DNA from: Dactylonectria macrodidyma
Lineage: Eukaryota > Ascomycota > Sordariomycetes > Hypocreales > Nectriaceae
Length of the DNA: 64,000 bases
Direction of reading: 5' to 3'
Assembly (NCBI GenBank): GCA_020744425.1
Contig: JAGMUV010000011.1
Coordinates: 992,001-1,056,000, forward strand
Part shown: positions 44,024 to 55,561 of the stretch, piece by piece
Layout: every line of letters begins with the position of its first letter
How positions within the stretch are numbered: the stretch's first letter is position 1
Notes under the pieces: generated by a model
Database searches by the model: none
What the model saw: the letters and a program-made list of their open reading frames with translations, nothing else
Told to the model about the DNA's origin: nothing
Program-made: the position numbers and the translations under genes

Positions 44024-46938
44024 ATGGAAGTAACTTTCGGCGCCGTTGGAGATTTCATTTCAGTCGTCGTGATTATTAGGGACATACTCAGCGCACTCAA
44101 CGACAGTCGAGGCTCGTCCCGCGACTTTCGGGAACTCACCCAGAGCCTAAAGGTTATGGAAAAGGCCCTCGAAGAATTGCACGGCGTTTTCAATGACCCG
44201 CGGGTGCCAATCGAGCTGGACAGCCTCCAATCTGTTGCACTCGATACGGCAAGACAGATTACTTGCAGATTGACGGAATTTCGACAGAAAATCGACAAGT
44301 ACTCTACAAGCCTTGCACACAATGGCTCGGGCAATCCAATCAAGGACACCGTGAAAAAGATTCAATGGAAGCTGGAGGAAGGTGAGGTGAGCAAGTTCCG
44401 TGGGGAAATCGCAGGTTACACGGCTTCGTTAAAGATCTTGCTTCATGCCGTGACAGTGTAAGAAGTGTCAACATTGAAAACACTCGCGACGCTATCTAAG
44501 GCTGACCACATACCTAACAGGCAGTTGATTAAGCGTAGTCAAATAAACATGCAGCAGCATCTTGGTGTGATCGAGACTCGAATGACGGCAACGATCAAAC
44601 AACAGGCCCAGAGCCTCCATGACTTATTGGGGCAGTTCACTAATCGAGTCAGTCTCGCACTGCAGACAGTTTCATCTATAGGAGATGATCTGAAGATGGC
44701 TTCTAGTCGCATCATCCGAATTGGTTCTGTCGTATACAGTGAGCTCCGTGGGCTACGTTCGCTGGTAATGAGGCTAGAGAGGCCAGTCATCGAAGAACAC
44801 TTCACGCTTGACGATGCCATCGGGCGGCAGATTCCCATTCATCTCCGAGCAATAACGTCCTGGGATACCTTGGAGCACATTATCCGGGAACAATTTAAGG
44901 GCAGAAACGGCGAAGGCCGTGTTGCCAGGCGCCGGTACGCACTGCAGGATCATGCAACTCGCACCGAGCTTAGCTCATCAACGCCGTGGAACCGGGCTTT
45001 CCGTCCTTATCAGAAAGTCAATATGAGCATTCTTTGCAAAGAGATGCCAAATGACAGTCACGCAAAGCTGGCGACGAGTTGCCCATCGTGTCATCATGTT
45101 TCTGCCAGTGAGGAAAGCACTGAGATTCAATGGTAGGTGCAGCTCAATTATGTCTTATAAAAGTTCATCATTGACGATTCATAGCGAAAACTGCAACATG
45201 TTCTATACGAGAGTCATAGAGATAGAAGAGATTGACACAGAGGAGCAGGACCAACATCTCCATGAGGAAAGGTTCAGGGAGCCGTCTCTTAAACCCTCGT
45301 CGCTCGTTCCGCAAAGATTGTACTCAGAAAGACAAGGAGGTTCGAAATACAGCAAAACCTCAGAGAGGCGTCGCCAGCGGCGAAAGAGAATCCGCCTCGA
45401 GTCTCAAGATCGGCGGTATGGCTCCGCTGAAAAGAGAGAGGAGTCAGATTCAGAATCTGACGAGGATGACGTTAATGGCCTCGTGAGAGTGAGAGTCATC
45501 TTGAAGCAGCGGAAAATGAAGGGCAGAAGAGCTTTTGCCTTGCACAACTCCTCCAGACTTGTCGACCTTCCATCCACGGCACCCTCACAACTACGAACAC
45601 TCGCTTCGACAAACACCCCCACGAGTTTTCCACCTCAAAAGAAAACCCACGTGGACCAAACATGTGACGAGACTTGTGAAGATGGAGCTTCACATATGGT
45701 CGCAGGTGCGGCTAGTGATGAGGATAAGGTTGAAGGAAAAAAGCGCAGCATGGCCTGCGATACTGACGAAGATGGGCTGGAGTCTCTCTTCAAGCACACC
45801 GACGTTGGAGACAGACTGGAGCACTATATGATTCATGATCGAATATTCCAACTCTCACCGCCAACGCAATACTGGGCCCCCATCGACGAGGACCAAAAGG
45901 AGTGCTACGACGTAGCGCACCACTTCTTGAAGATGGTTAAGAACAATCGACTCTTCGAGGCTCCTCTTGGAGACAACCCATCTAGAATCCTGGATCTGGG
46001 GACGGGTACGGGAATTTGGGCTATCGATATGGCCGACGAGTACCCTTTGGCTGAGGTGATCGGGACGGACATTTGCTTGATCCAGCCAGCATGGGTCCCC
46101 CCGAATTGCACATTTTACATTGAAGATGCAGAATCGGAATGGAAGGATCCTAATGCTAGCCTGGACTTTGTGCATATTCGTGCCTTATACGGAGGCGTAA
46201 GCGACTGGCCACAACTATATCGAGAAGCACATGAAGTGCTGGTGCCGGGTGGGTGGATCGAGCACTTGGAGTTTGATATCACGCCGCACAGTGAGGTCTC
46301 GGAGATTATGGATGATGAAGATCACATCTTCAACCAGTGGAGTAAGGCCTTGCTTGATGCAATGGACCGCACCGGAAAAACTGGACGTATTGGCATGGGC
46401 GGTAATATTCGCAAATACCTGGAGGGAACCGGCTTCGTGGACATCGTCGAGAAAACTTACCGCATTCCATGTGGGAGATGGGGTAAGGACGAAAAACAGA
46501 AGGAAATTGGTGACTATTGCCAACTCTTCATGGATATGGGCCTGGAAGGGTTTGCCCTGCGCCTGCTGAAGGAGACCACGGGTTGGGAATATGCGGAAAT
46601 TACGAAAATCGTTGACAGGATGCGAAGCGCTTTAAGTGATAAGAGGACTCAGGCATACTTTCTTGTGTGAGTATCACAAACAACTGTTCCAATTCCCTTC
46701 TTTTCGGACAGCTAACACGTTCTCTAGAACTAACGTCTATGCCAAGCGACCGGAACTGCCAAAAGGTCAAATGACGACATGTTTATGTTATTGTCATGCT
46801 GGAACAGCTGGAGAGAATGGTAGTGGCAGGCGGCGTCGACGAGCAGCTAAGGGTGTCCATGAGGATGCTGCAGGTGGTTTAGCAGACGTCAAACACTGCA
46901 ATGAAGTCTCGATTGAAGGCTTACAACCATCTATGTGA
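44024..46938 (+). CDS. Fusion protein: fungal helical domain, ubiquitin-like domain, zinc ribbon, LaeA-like methyltransferase (4 exons)
   Basis: Predicted CDS is join(44024..44457,44521..45132,45185..46666,46728..46938), 912 aa, all phases consistent. Residues 1-235 are helical, starting MEVTFGAVGDFISVVVIIRD as in fungal proteins with an N-terminal helical domain. About 236-318 is the ubiquitin-like region of that family (DDAIGRQIPIHLRAITSWDT). Splicing joins CPSC (332/335) to CENC (349/352), forming a four-Cys zinc ribbon. A basic, then acidic low-complexity linker (about 370-550) leads to a class I SAM methyltransferase (about 555-850) with motif I LDLGTGTGIWAIDMAD, then PPNCTFYIEDAESEW and VLVPGGWIEHLEFD, as in LaeA-like enzymes. 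Zinc ribbon and methyltransferase share one uninterrupted exon, so the fusion is not a product of intron choice. A nuclear regulatory role is inference. Confidence 0.85.
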
Positions 46939-48754
46939 TTAGCCATGCTTGTGATTTCAGTCTCTTCATCGATTGTAGGGCAATTAGTCAAGTATGGGCT
47001 GGAAAGGAATAAGGGGAAAGTGTACAAACCTAGGAATTTATATCGATCAATCGACTGAAACCGCTAACTTAGTTAAGTGAATGAAATTATGACTGTAAAT
47101 TAGCAGAGTGAATAGCACCATAAATTCATAGGTACGCAACGAATATTAATAAGACTTGAATCGTAATTGGCTATTACAGCTCTTCTTAAGAAATACCAGA
47201 GCGATACAGTTTGTGTGTTGTCTATATGGACTCTCAATAAAAGATGTTGTCCTCGCCCGTTCACAGCTTGACTTACGCTGATGGGCGTGCGGTGTAGGTA
47301 AGCTACAACTCAGACACCGCTACCTAGGTGTGAGTAGGTGTCCGTTGGAACGTATCTTGGAGGCCCTTCCCCCCGTTGACACCTCACCATCGATCAGTAC
47401 CTTATAGGCAGCCTGAGCAGGCAACAACTTCGTGCGTACTTGCCTTTAAAACGACGGAAGCTGCCCACAGCCTACTGCCGAATCTTCTAGAATCCCCTTA
47501 GCGGTTCGGTACGTGCACCTCAGCACCTCTCTCCTTCATCTAGTCTCGTCAGCCTGCGATTTCCTCCACAACGATGTTGACTCTTTGATATCCGATACCA
47601 CAGAATCACCAACCCAACCGTCATTTGATTCTGCGCTTGATTCTTTTCCCCTCCTTCGATATTCTCGGCTTCCATACTTCACTGTATGCATAAATTCCGC
47701 GGCAACACCACTGCAGGCAGGGAGTTCTGGGTTGGCCTTTGGGCCATTCTATCTACCCGTATCCTGAGCTGATTTGTCAAGCTGTGGACTTGGCTGAAGG
47801 AATTGGGTCGGAGGCTGGCCCTCCTTTGCTTCCAGAAACACCGATAGGATCCCGAAGACGATGAAGTTGAGGCTGCCTTCAATTCTTCCTCCGATTCTGC
47901 CCCCATCTCTAAGGTCGCCGCCGTCTCTGTCCCTCCATCAGCCCGGAGCACCAGCCAACCGCCTCTCTCCGCGCTGTCCTTGCCCGCACTTCGTCGGCCC
48001 GCGCAATCCTGGCGCATTGAGTCAAACTATTCATAGTCGAGTTATCACCAGGTCGGGGCAGTGTTTCGCACAGGGCTCACCAATCAAGGTACGTCAAAAC
48101 ATTCTACACACTTATGGGCAGTGAGGCCGGCCAACTTTGTTGCGAATGCAATTCCCTCATTCTCTTCTCTTTTCTCTTCTTTGCTCACTGCTAATAAGTT
48201 TGTGTAGATACGTTTGTCAACACTAACCACTAACCACTGGCCTCCAAGAAAGGGAAGAAAAAGACGACGCTGACGACATGGCCGCCACCCCCGTCCCGAT
48301 GTCAGTGGGTGGGATGACCTGCCACATCCATCTCGTCCTCCCCCCCCGGCACCCCGGCTCCCGGCCCCCTTCTGCACCCCCCGCCCCGTCAACCAGCTAG
48401 GCTCGCTCCGCCAGGTGGCGCAAGGTTGTGTTGGCCCTGGGTCAAGGGCTAGGCCTTCGATGGACCTGGGAAGGGGTTGGCCAAGGTCAAGGACAACAAG
48501 TATGAGCTTCGGCTCGTGACTTCAAGGAGTGAAGGGTCGCCGCCCTCTTTTAGTGAATTGGCGTTGGAGTGGGTAGCCATTGGCATTGTTAGTTTCCTGG
48601 CCTTACTTTTGTTAGTTGTTTCAATGAGGTAATATTTGCTTTTACAGGCGTCCACTGTTCGTAGATATGTGGCATACGTATCGAAACGCCTATTTACGGT
48701 AGATCTGGATGATCGGATGGGTTGCAGCACTCAGTGTATGATGGACATCTCTCT
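46939..48754. other. Intergenic region
   Basis: No supported gene. Contains the 3' UTR of the fusion gene, an AT-rich segment at about 47030-47240, and a C-rich patch near 48330-48400. Confidence 0.5.
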
Positions 48755-49003
48755 CTTAGGTACAGTCTTAGGCCAAAAGTCTCCGTTCTCCGTACACTAC
48801 TAGTTCTACTCTAAAGCTCAATACCTTGATTAAAGCTTCGGATATAAATGAGGCCTAAAATTTAAGTATCTTATGGAGAGCTTTAGTTTGGGAGTACTAT
48901 AATTTACTGCATCTTAAATTATAAATACTATTTCTTAATAGATTGTATTTTGTTGCTCTAAACGGGAGTGTACGGAGACTTTTGGCCTAAAACAGTACCT
49001 AAG
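48755..49003. mobile_element. MITE with about 31-bp terminal inverted repeats
   Basis: The left end CTTAGGTACAGTCTTAGGCC followed by AAAAGTCTCCG matches the reverse complement of the right end at about 29 of 31 positions. The left copy has an extra TTCTCCG before the TACACT that both share. The 249-bp element is AT-rich inside and has no ORF. TA next to CAGT in the termini suggests a Tc1/mariner-type nonautonomous element, though the exact boundary and target duplication are ambiguous. Confidence 0.85.
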
Positions 49004-49592
49004 GGCAGATCTAATAAAGTTAGCTAAATGTAGACGTAATAATTTAGGAACTCTCTTCGTCAATTTAGGCCCTAGTCGCCTTTGCCTTGGAGTGGGAATT
49101 CTCAAAAACCGTCCCTAAATGCTCCTATGATGAAGTACTTTGTAATCGCCGTCATGGAGCATGTACTCCATAGCTACCCTCAAAGTAAAGAAACACGAGA
49201 CAGGGACAGCAGAGCGAACTGACATGGGATGGATTTTGAGTGTCCAAGTGCTGTGACTTCGAGATGCCGAACTATGAATGCCAGAGCTAGAAGGCCCTCC
49301 GCTGGTCCCTCTCGGTGGTTGTCACGTTACCTTTGGTGGACGTTCCTGATCCGCTACAAAGAAGAAAGTTGTCAAGGTGGAAATTTTTACGAGAGAGGTC
49401 TCAAGTAAGACCGAGTGGTCAAAGCCATGGGAATGATAAGAAAATAGTCAAAAAGAATCCCCAGACTACCTTATACCTAGTGATACAAAAATCGGGCCGA
49501 ATGGTCCTCTGAAAATTATGTACATTGATCTGCTAGTTTGCATCCTCATCAAGACGTCGCACTCGGTCCAAAATCTAGGGGCACTCAAAGTG
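49004..49592. other. Intergenic region between the MITE and the small hypothetical gene
   Basis: Downstream flank of the 49593-50123 minus-strand gene. No gene is supported; the short ORFs look like chance. Confidence 0.5.
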
Positions 49593-50123
49593 CTAGCCGG
49601 ATGAAACGGAACCATTCTTTGGATCTGAACGCCAAATTTCGTGAATATCCCGAGAGAATTTCTCTGTTAAGTTTCGGATGTGACTAAATGTTTCCATTTT
49701 AGTTTTCTGTTCGTGCTCGTCTTCGCCGCGAAGTCATGGTGGCGCAACAAAGCCAAGGAAGAAAAGCAGATCATACCTAAGCTTTGTGATGTTGACATCC
49801 AGTGATACTATTGCCGATAGGTCTGCTAATCGGGTTTCGGATTTTGAATTCTCATGTACTTTCAGAACGACCTGCTCCATTTCGGGGCTATTCAACATCT
49901 CATCTGTTAATTGGAACCACACTTGGGCAGCCGAGACTAAGTATTCTCCTAGATAATCTGCCATGGTCGCATTCTGTGTGGTGGGTGTCTTGTTGGCACG
50001 CATGGCTTTGGTAGCGTTCTTAAACACGGTGTCTAGATGTTCCCGAACGAGCAACTCGAGACGATCGGAGCTGGGTTTTACGATACCAGACTCGGAGCTT
50101 TCTTCGATCGACGGTGGTGCCAT
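49593..50123 (-). CDS. Small hypothetical protein, 2 exons
   Basis: Predicted CDS is complement(join(49593..49683,49777..50123)), 145 aa. Exon 1 alone stays open to a stop at 49734. However, a GTATGA donor after ITKL, a ...TTTAG acceptor and a CTAA-type branch site allow a 93-nt intron. The spliced end reads SHIRNLTEKFSRDIHEIWRS, which is more protein-like than the unspliced Phe-rich tail. The protein is mostly helical and charged, with no signal peptide or membrane span. Not recognised. Either C-terminus is possible. Confidence 0.5.
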
Positions 50124-53106
50124 AGTTGATTGTCTACGGAGTCACCAAATTAGAATCAAGCCGCTTTCATCAATTGAGTCAGCCTCAGTAGGTTGGGGTG
50201 TCTTGATACGTACGTGGCTTCCGACCAAGTGGAATGTGGCTTGGCAGAAGTGTTGCTCTCAAAGACAAAGGACGGGAAAGCAAAATAGGAGCCTGAAGGA
50301 TGCCAGGTCGCGCCTGAAATTACAGATTCGTGAAGCAGAGTCTCAAGCCAGAGCCCTAATATAGAGCCAAGAGTTCATGGGAAAGCGTCGCTGAACAAAT
50401 GATCTGGGGTGGTCGGTCTTCTTAATCGTGGTGGATGAAAGGGTCATACCTGGGACGAGGCGCACTTCACGAAAAGTGGAGATGGTCAGAAAAAACGAAA
50501 ACGATGCTAGAGGATAACGTGAAGAGACAACAAAGCTAACCGGCGCTAGGTTCACGCTTTTGGGCAGCACGATCAGAGCTAGCACTGTAAGGAGGCGACA
50601 TCTGGATCTTGACGAGAGACACGGCAAGGGCGGAAATAAGGTAGCGATGTTGTCGCGCTTGGATTCATCATGCTCTTAGCCTCATCTCTTGCCCCTCCTC
50701 TCTTCCTAGCCAAACCCTTATCGGTTCGTACTATGGGGATACATAGAGTGTTTGAGGCCTAATGATTAATTGAGCTAATACATGGTATTTCCGTATCCTC
50801 TGCCTTGCTGCGGGATCGAAATCGATTCTGCAAGGGGATGCAGCGCCTCAACGCCTCGTAATGCGTGTTGACCCCTACATATTTCGTTTATTGCCCTGCT
50901 TATGGATTGAAGCTCATTGGGCGATTTTAAGTTTGGCCCAAGAATGTTTTGCTTCAGTTTCGCAAAGATGGTTGGTGGCGTGTTGCATCTGGGCCATCAG
51001 AGCTCTCCCTGCCGCCAATTTCTTGCCTCTTGACTCTTCCCTCCTACTTCGGAGCTGCCAATCGAGACACCGATCCGAATCCTCCCGATCTAGACCTTCG
51101 ATTTGTGGAGACGAGTCAGACGGCTCACAAGGACTGAGAAAAGCAAGTGCCGAGTGTCAACGGACTGCATCCTGCGTTGGAAATTCCCCGCGTTTTTTTG
51201 CTCATGTGACACTCAGTTCCTGTTCTCTCTTTTCTCCTCCCCTCTCTTCCTAACCATTGGGACTGTCGGTCTAGAAGCTGACCATTCTCGGTCCCCATTT
51301 AGTTCCACACCGGTTTTCACAGCCCGGCCACAGGGTCCACACCGGAGGAACAATGGTGTAAAATGCGCGTCACTAAAAGCGGAGCTAGTGATGGCGTGGA
51401 CAAAGAGACAAAGACAATCCCGATGATGGTCTACAGCACTGTGCTTCGAGAGGCGCCAGCTGTCCTTAGTACACGTTAGTGTACCCGGGGCCATGGAACG
51501 ACACCATGCACTCCCTGAGCCCCCATGGTAATTACTGTAGCATTCTATGTCATTGGGAGGGCAACCTTCCTGAAGAGGAAAACTTCTCGTTCTGGCGATT
51601 GGATGTCATTGCCCGTCGCGGATACTTGCTAGTCAAACACGTAACTGCGACACCAAGCTGCAAAACTAGCTAAAGCAGCCAGGGCATTTGGCTTGACTAA
51701 AAATAGGGGGCGTGCTATGTACGCATGGCAAACCTGAATGGGTGTTTACTGTGACCGTCACAGAAATCTCGCAGTCGCGACAAGCATCTGATCTTTGGCG
51801 TTCTCCTCAACATGTCAAAACCGAAGATCGGAAATGGAAATACATCATACGGACCTGACTCGCACTCTTTTGCTGTTTACTACTTTATGTTGGTGGGAGT
51901 GTTTAAAGAACACCTGCCCCGAGTCTCAACTCGGCTCTTATCGCCGGCCGGGCCGACTCGTCCAAGAGCACTATGTCAAGTACTAATGTTGACTAAACCG
52001 AGGAAAGAGTGGCTATCCAGAGAACAACCTTGTAATTACCCTACCAAAACGTAATGGGTACCGTTCCGGCCGCTAATGCTTGCTGAACCGATGAAGGACG
52101 AGATTCGGGTGTCGTTATACGGGGCCGGCATGTAGCGAACCTCCATATCGGCCTCTAATGCTTGCTTGGCCGACTCACCCAAGCCTCGGTAAGTCACTAA
52201 TACATTACTGACTGGCCGACAACATTGCCGCTTGAGTTAGGAATCCACCGAGCATGCGAATAAGTGCTTTCAGCTCACACCAGTTAAAACCTGCTCCTCT
52301 TACCACGGGAGGCTTAATCTCAGAATACGCCATCGTGCATGAATGCGGAGCGTGTTGTGGAGGATTTGTTTCCCCGGTCGAGTCAGTGGCACGCATTAGT
52401 TGATGACGATCCCGGCATTCATGTCACAGACAGTGACACTTGGAAACTACGCACAACTTTCCTGAACGCGACGCAATTATTTCCAGCGCTGTTTGCTATG
52501 AACAGGGGATCATGTAGGTAGCATACAGTGTGATGTAACGCACACACACTCCAATTTAAATCGATCAATTGATTCAGAATCAATTTTCATGCAATGAGGC
52601 GACGGTTTAGTCATCTGACTGCTCTAATTTAGTGAGTTGAGTACTGTAATTTACTAAATACTCTCAACGTAAGTTGACCTAGATCCAACTGATAAGGTAT
52701 GGCCTGCTTCTTTGCAACAGCAGAGTGCTGTACATTGTTGGATATGCCGGCGAATCGCCCATCATCGCATCATCCAAACAAATCAGAACACGGGGAAGAA
52801 CTAGACGACTCCGGCTGTTCCGGGATCGAAGATTAGTGTTTGAAAGGAATGAGAATAAGCATCATCCGGAAACTTCGGAAGCTTTAGCTTGTGACCTGCG
52901 AGCCCGTAAGCTGACTTGGTCGAGATGTTACTGGCCAGGAGAGCTGACGGTGTCAGATTGCTGGTTATTTCAGCCTAAACACGTACTACTTCTTACATGA
53001 ACAGATCTTTAGAGATGGTGCCGAAGCCAGATACCGGTCAACATAATAAATGCCAGCTCGCTCCTCTCTCGATCAGATCTGCACCGCCGCAACTAAGTAT
53101 AGCAGG
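50124..53106. other. Intergenic region with degenerate repeats
   Basis: About 3 kb without a supported gene. CT-rich at about 51210-51250. Three imperfect copies of a TAATGYTTGCT..CCG motif lie at 51984, 52074 and 52156 (82-90 nt apart), together with several GGCCGACTC-type fragments. This suggests an old, decayed repeat. The last part is the P450 promoter. Confidence 0.45.
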
Positions 53107-54829
53107 ATGGAGTTCTCGTACCAGCAACTCACTCTCCTCTCCTTTGTGGGAGTGGTTACCGTCTATGCTATTCACACCATTTCCACTCAGAGGCGCATGA
53201 AAGGAGCAAAGCCCCCGCCAGGCCCAAAGGGTATGTTTCATCAGATTCTCCTCGCCGAATCCGCTCACCATTATTCCCAGGTTGGCCGGTCGTCGGCAAT
53301 GCCCCAGAACTTGCTTCCTCCGACGGCAACCTGATCCCCATTTTCAACAGATGGGCGAAACAATATGGCGACATCGTCCAGTTCAGTATTCTTGGAGAAA
53401 AACAGGTCGTGCTGTCCAACGACAGGATCGCTCACGACCTGTTCGTGAAGCGCGGCTCATTATACTCCGACAGGGGGACGCCGCATGCAATGGCGTTCAT
53501 CTCGAGAGACTTGAATCCGGCACTGATGCCTAAGAACGGTGAGTTCATACTGGAGCTAAGGGTATGAACTGGGCTGACGCATAGTAGAGGCATGGCGACG
53601 GGAGAGAAAACTCATCCATAGCGCCGTTTCCATCACCACCAACGACAAATACTTGGTGGGCATGGAAGAAGAGGCTAGAACTACCCTAAGAGACTTAATC
53701 CAGGATCCTAGCGATTTCGACAACCATTTGAAGCGTTACTCGTTCGGTGTTCTGACACGATCCATGCTGGGCTTCCGAGTAACCGCGGCCGACCATCCAT
53801 TCATCACCGACACCAATAATTTCACCGACGAAGCCATGAAATGTTTCCGACCAGACGAGTATCCAAGTAACGTCTTCCCCTTCTTGCGAGGCTTTCCCAC
53901 CTGGCTAGTCCCGTCCCTCGGCAATATGGAGCGCTTCCGAAAGAAAGCCTACGACGACAACTGGGAGTTGCGAAGAAATGTCGAAAAGTCCGTCAGGGAT
54001 GGTACAGCGGGCCACAGCATCTACCGCCACTTCATTGAGAACCGCAGCGACTATGATATAAGTGACGAGGAGGCTGGGTATGCGTTTAGCAGCATGATAG
54101 GCGGCGGGACGAGATCCCCACACAACGCGCTCTTGACCTTTCTGTACCTCATGATGGAGTATCCGGAGTGGCAAGAGAAGCTGCGAGCACAAGTTGATGA
54201 AGTGGTCGGTCCTGACAGGCTGCCCTGCTTCGAGGACATGCCCAAGCTGCCAGTTGTGAGGGCGATCGTCAAGGAGGGTGTTCGGTTTCGCTCGATCCAG
54301 GCGGAGCTGGGCATTCCTCATCGCCTTGAGGAGGATGACATCTACGAGGGTTATTACTTCCCGAAGAACACCGTGTTCCACGCGAACTATGCGTAAGGCA
54401 CTTCTATTCCTCGCAGAACGCATGGCTAACTGTTCTAGCGCTATCCTCATGGACAAGGAAACCTACCCAGACCAACTCACCTTCAACCCAGCCCGATGGC
54501 TCGAGCCCTCATACCCAACCTACAAAGAACCACTAACAGTCCACCCGAATTGCCAGAACTTCACACCGTTCGGGTATGGCCGTCGCGCGTGTCCTGGATA
54601 TGACTTTGCGGAGCGGACGCTGGTGATACTCGTGGCACAGTTTGCGTGGGCCTGTGAGATCAGGAAGCCGATCGATCCTGAAACAAATGAGCCTGTTCGG
54701 ATTGACATGCAGTACGAGCCGGTTCCTAATCCCAAGCCGTTGCCGTTTCCTTGTGATATTAGGCCTAGAAGTGTGAAGAGGTCTAGACTTGTGAGTTTGG
54801 AGGCAGACAAGTGTGAGATCAAGAATTGA
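53107..54829 (+). CDS. Cytochrome P450 monooxygenase, 4 exons
   Basis: Predicted CDS is join(53107..53230,53281..53538,53588..54392,54439..54829), 525 aa, with three introns of about 46-50 nt, all in phase. An N-terminal membrane anchor (about 8-25) is followed by the Pro-rich hinge KPPPGPKGWPVVGNAPEL, rebuilt across intron 1. The haem-binding loop FTPFGYGRRACPGYDFAERT carries the ligand C447. FNPARWLEP and the ExxR-type EGVR are present. The I-helix reads IGGGTRSP instead of the usual AGxDTT, so the acid-alcohol pair for oxygen activation is altered. It is an ER haem oxidase; the substrate is unknown. A divergently oriented MFS exporter lies downstream (tail to tail), suggesting but not proving a shared metabolic role. 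Confidence 0.93.
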
Positions 54830-55561
54830 GAAGGAAGAATTACGCACAAGAGACGAGGTCAAGTTGGCAAGGCTGGTTCGTTAATCTAAAGATCGAGACT
54901 ATTGGATGAACTGAGCCGAGAAATGAGGTGACACTGCAACGGTTGCTTGGCTGGTGTAGACATGGGTGCAACCTGTGAATGTTCATTTACAATTACACTC
55001 ATGCTTGGTTGCTTCGCGTGCGTTATCTTACTTGTTGTTTATGCTGAACTACTGCTGCAAATGCAACATAAACCCGTCCCCCCCTTTTCCCACATGGCCC
55101 TCGCACATCCCTACCCTCGCCTCGCTGAACTTGTCGAGTACCATAGTATCAGAAACCTGAGAATCTCCCCCGGAAGCCAAGGAGATTGTTGGCAATGTTG
55201 TAGATATGCTTCATGGCTGGCCCCGAGCCCTATATCCCTAAGGTCTTGTCTGACCTCTTCGCATTATAGGACGCGTGGCTAAGCCCAGACACCAACCCTT
55301 CGAGCCTGGTGTCCAAATTTGCCGACGAGTGCGGAGGTTTTGGAAAAGGCGTCATGGTTCTAAGGATCATGGAAGAAAGGTATCAGATTTGATTACCGCG
55401 ATTTGCCTTCCGCAACATAGGTTAACTTTTCCCACTCTGATCTTGCAATCCTTTGCTAAAACGAGTCGGAAGCATCTCGGATGGTATCGTGCCTATCTTC
55501 TAAAGACCAGGCACTGCTCCGGTGACAAGACTTTTACTAGCTAAGTCCTCGTCGAAACGAA
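54830..55561. other. Convergent intergenic region
   Basis: 3' flanks of the P450 and the MFS transporter. No further gene is supported. Confidence 0.55.

Noticed and set aside
47030..47110. Similarity of TTTATATCGATCAATCGACT to a segment near 52555
   Set aside because: Match is short and AT-rich; not enough to call a shared element.
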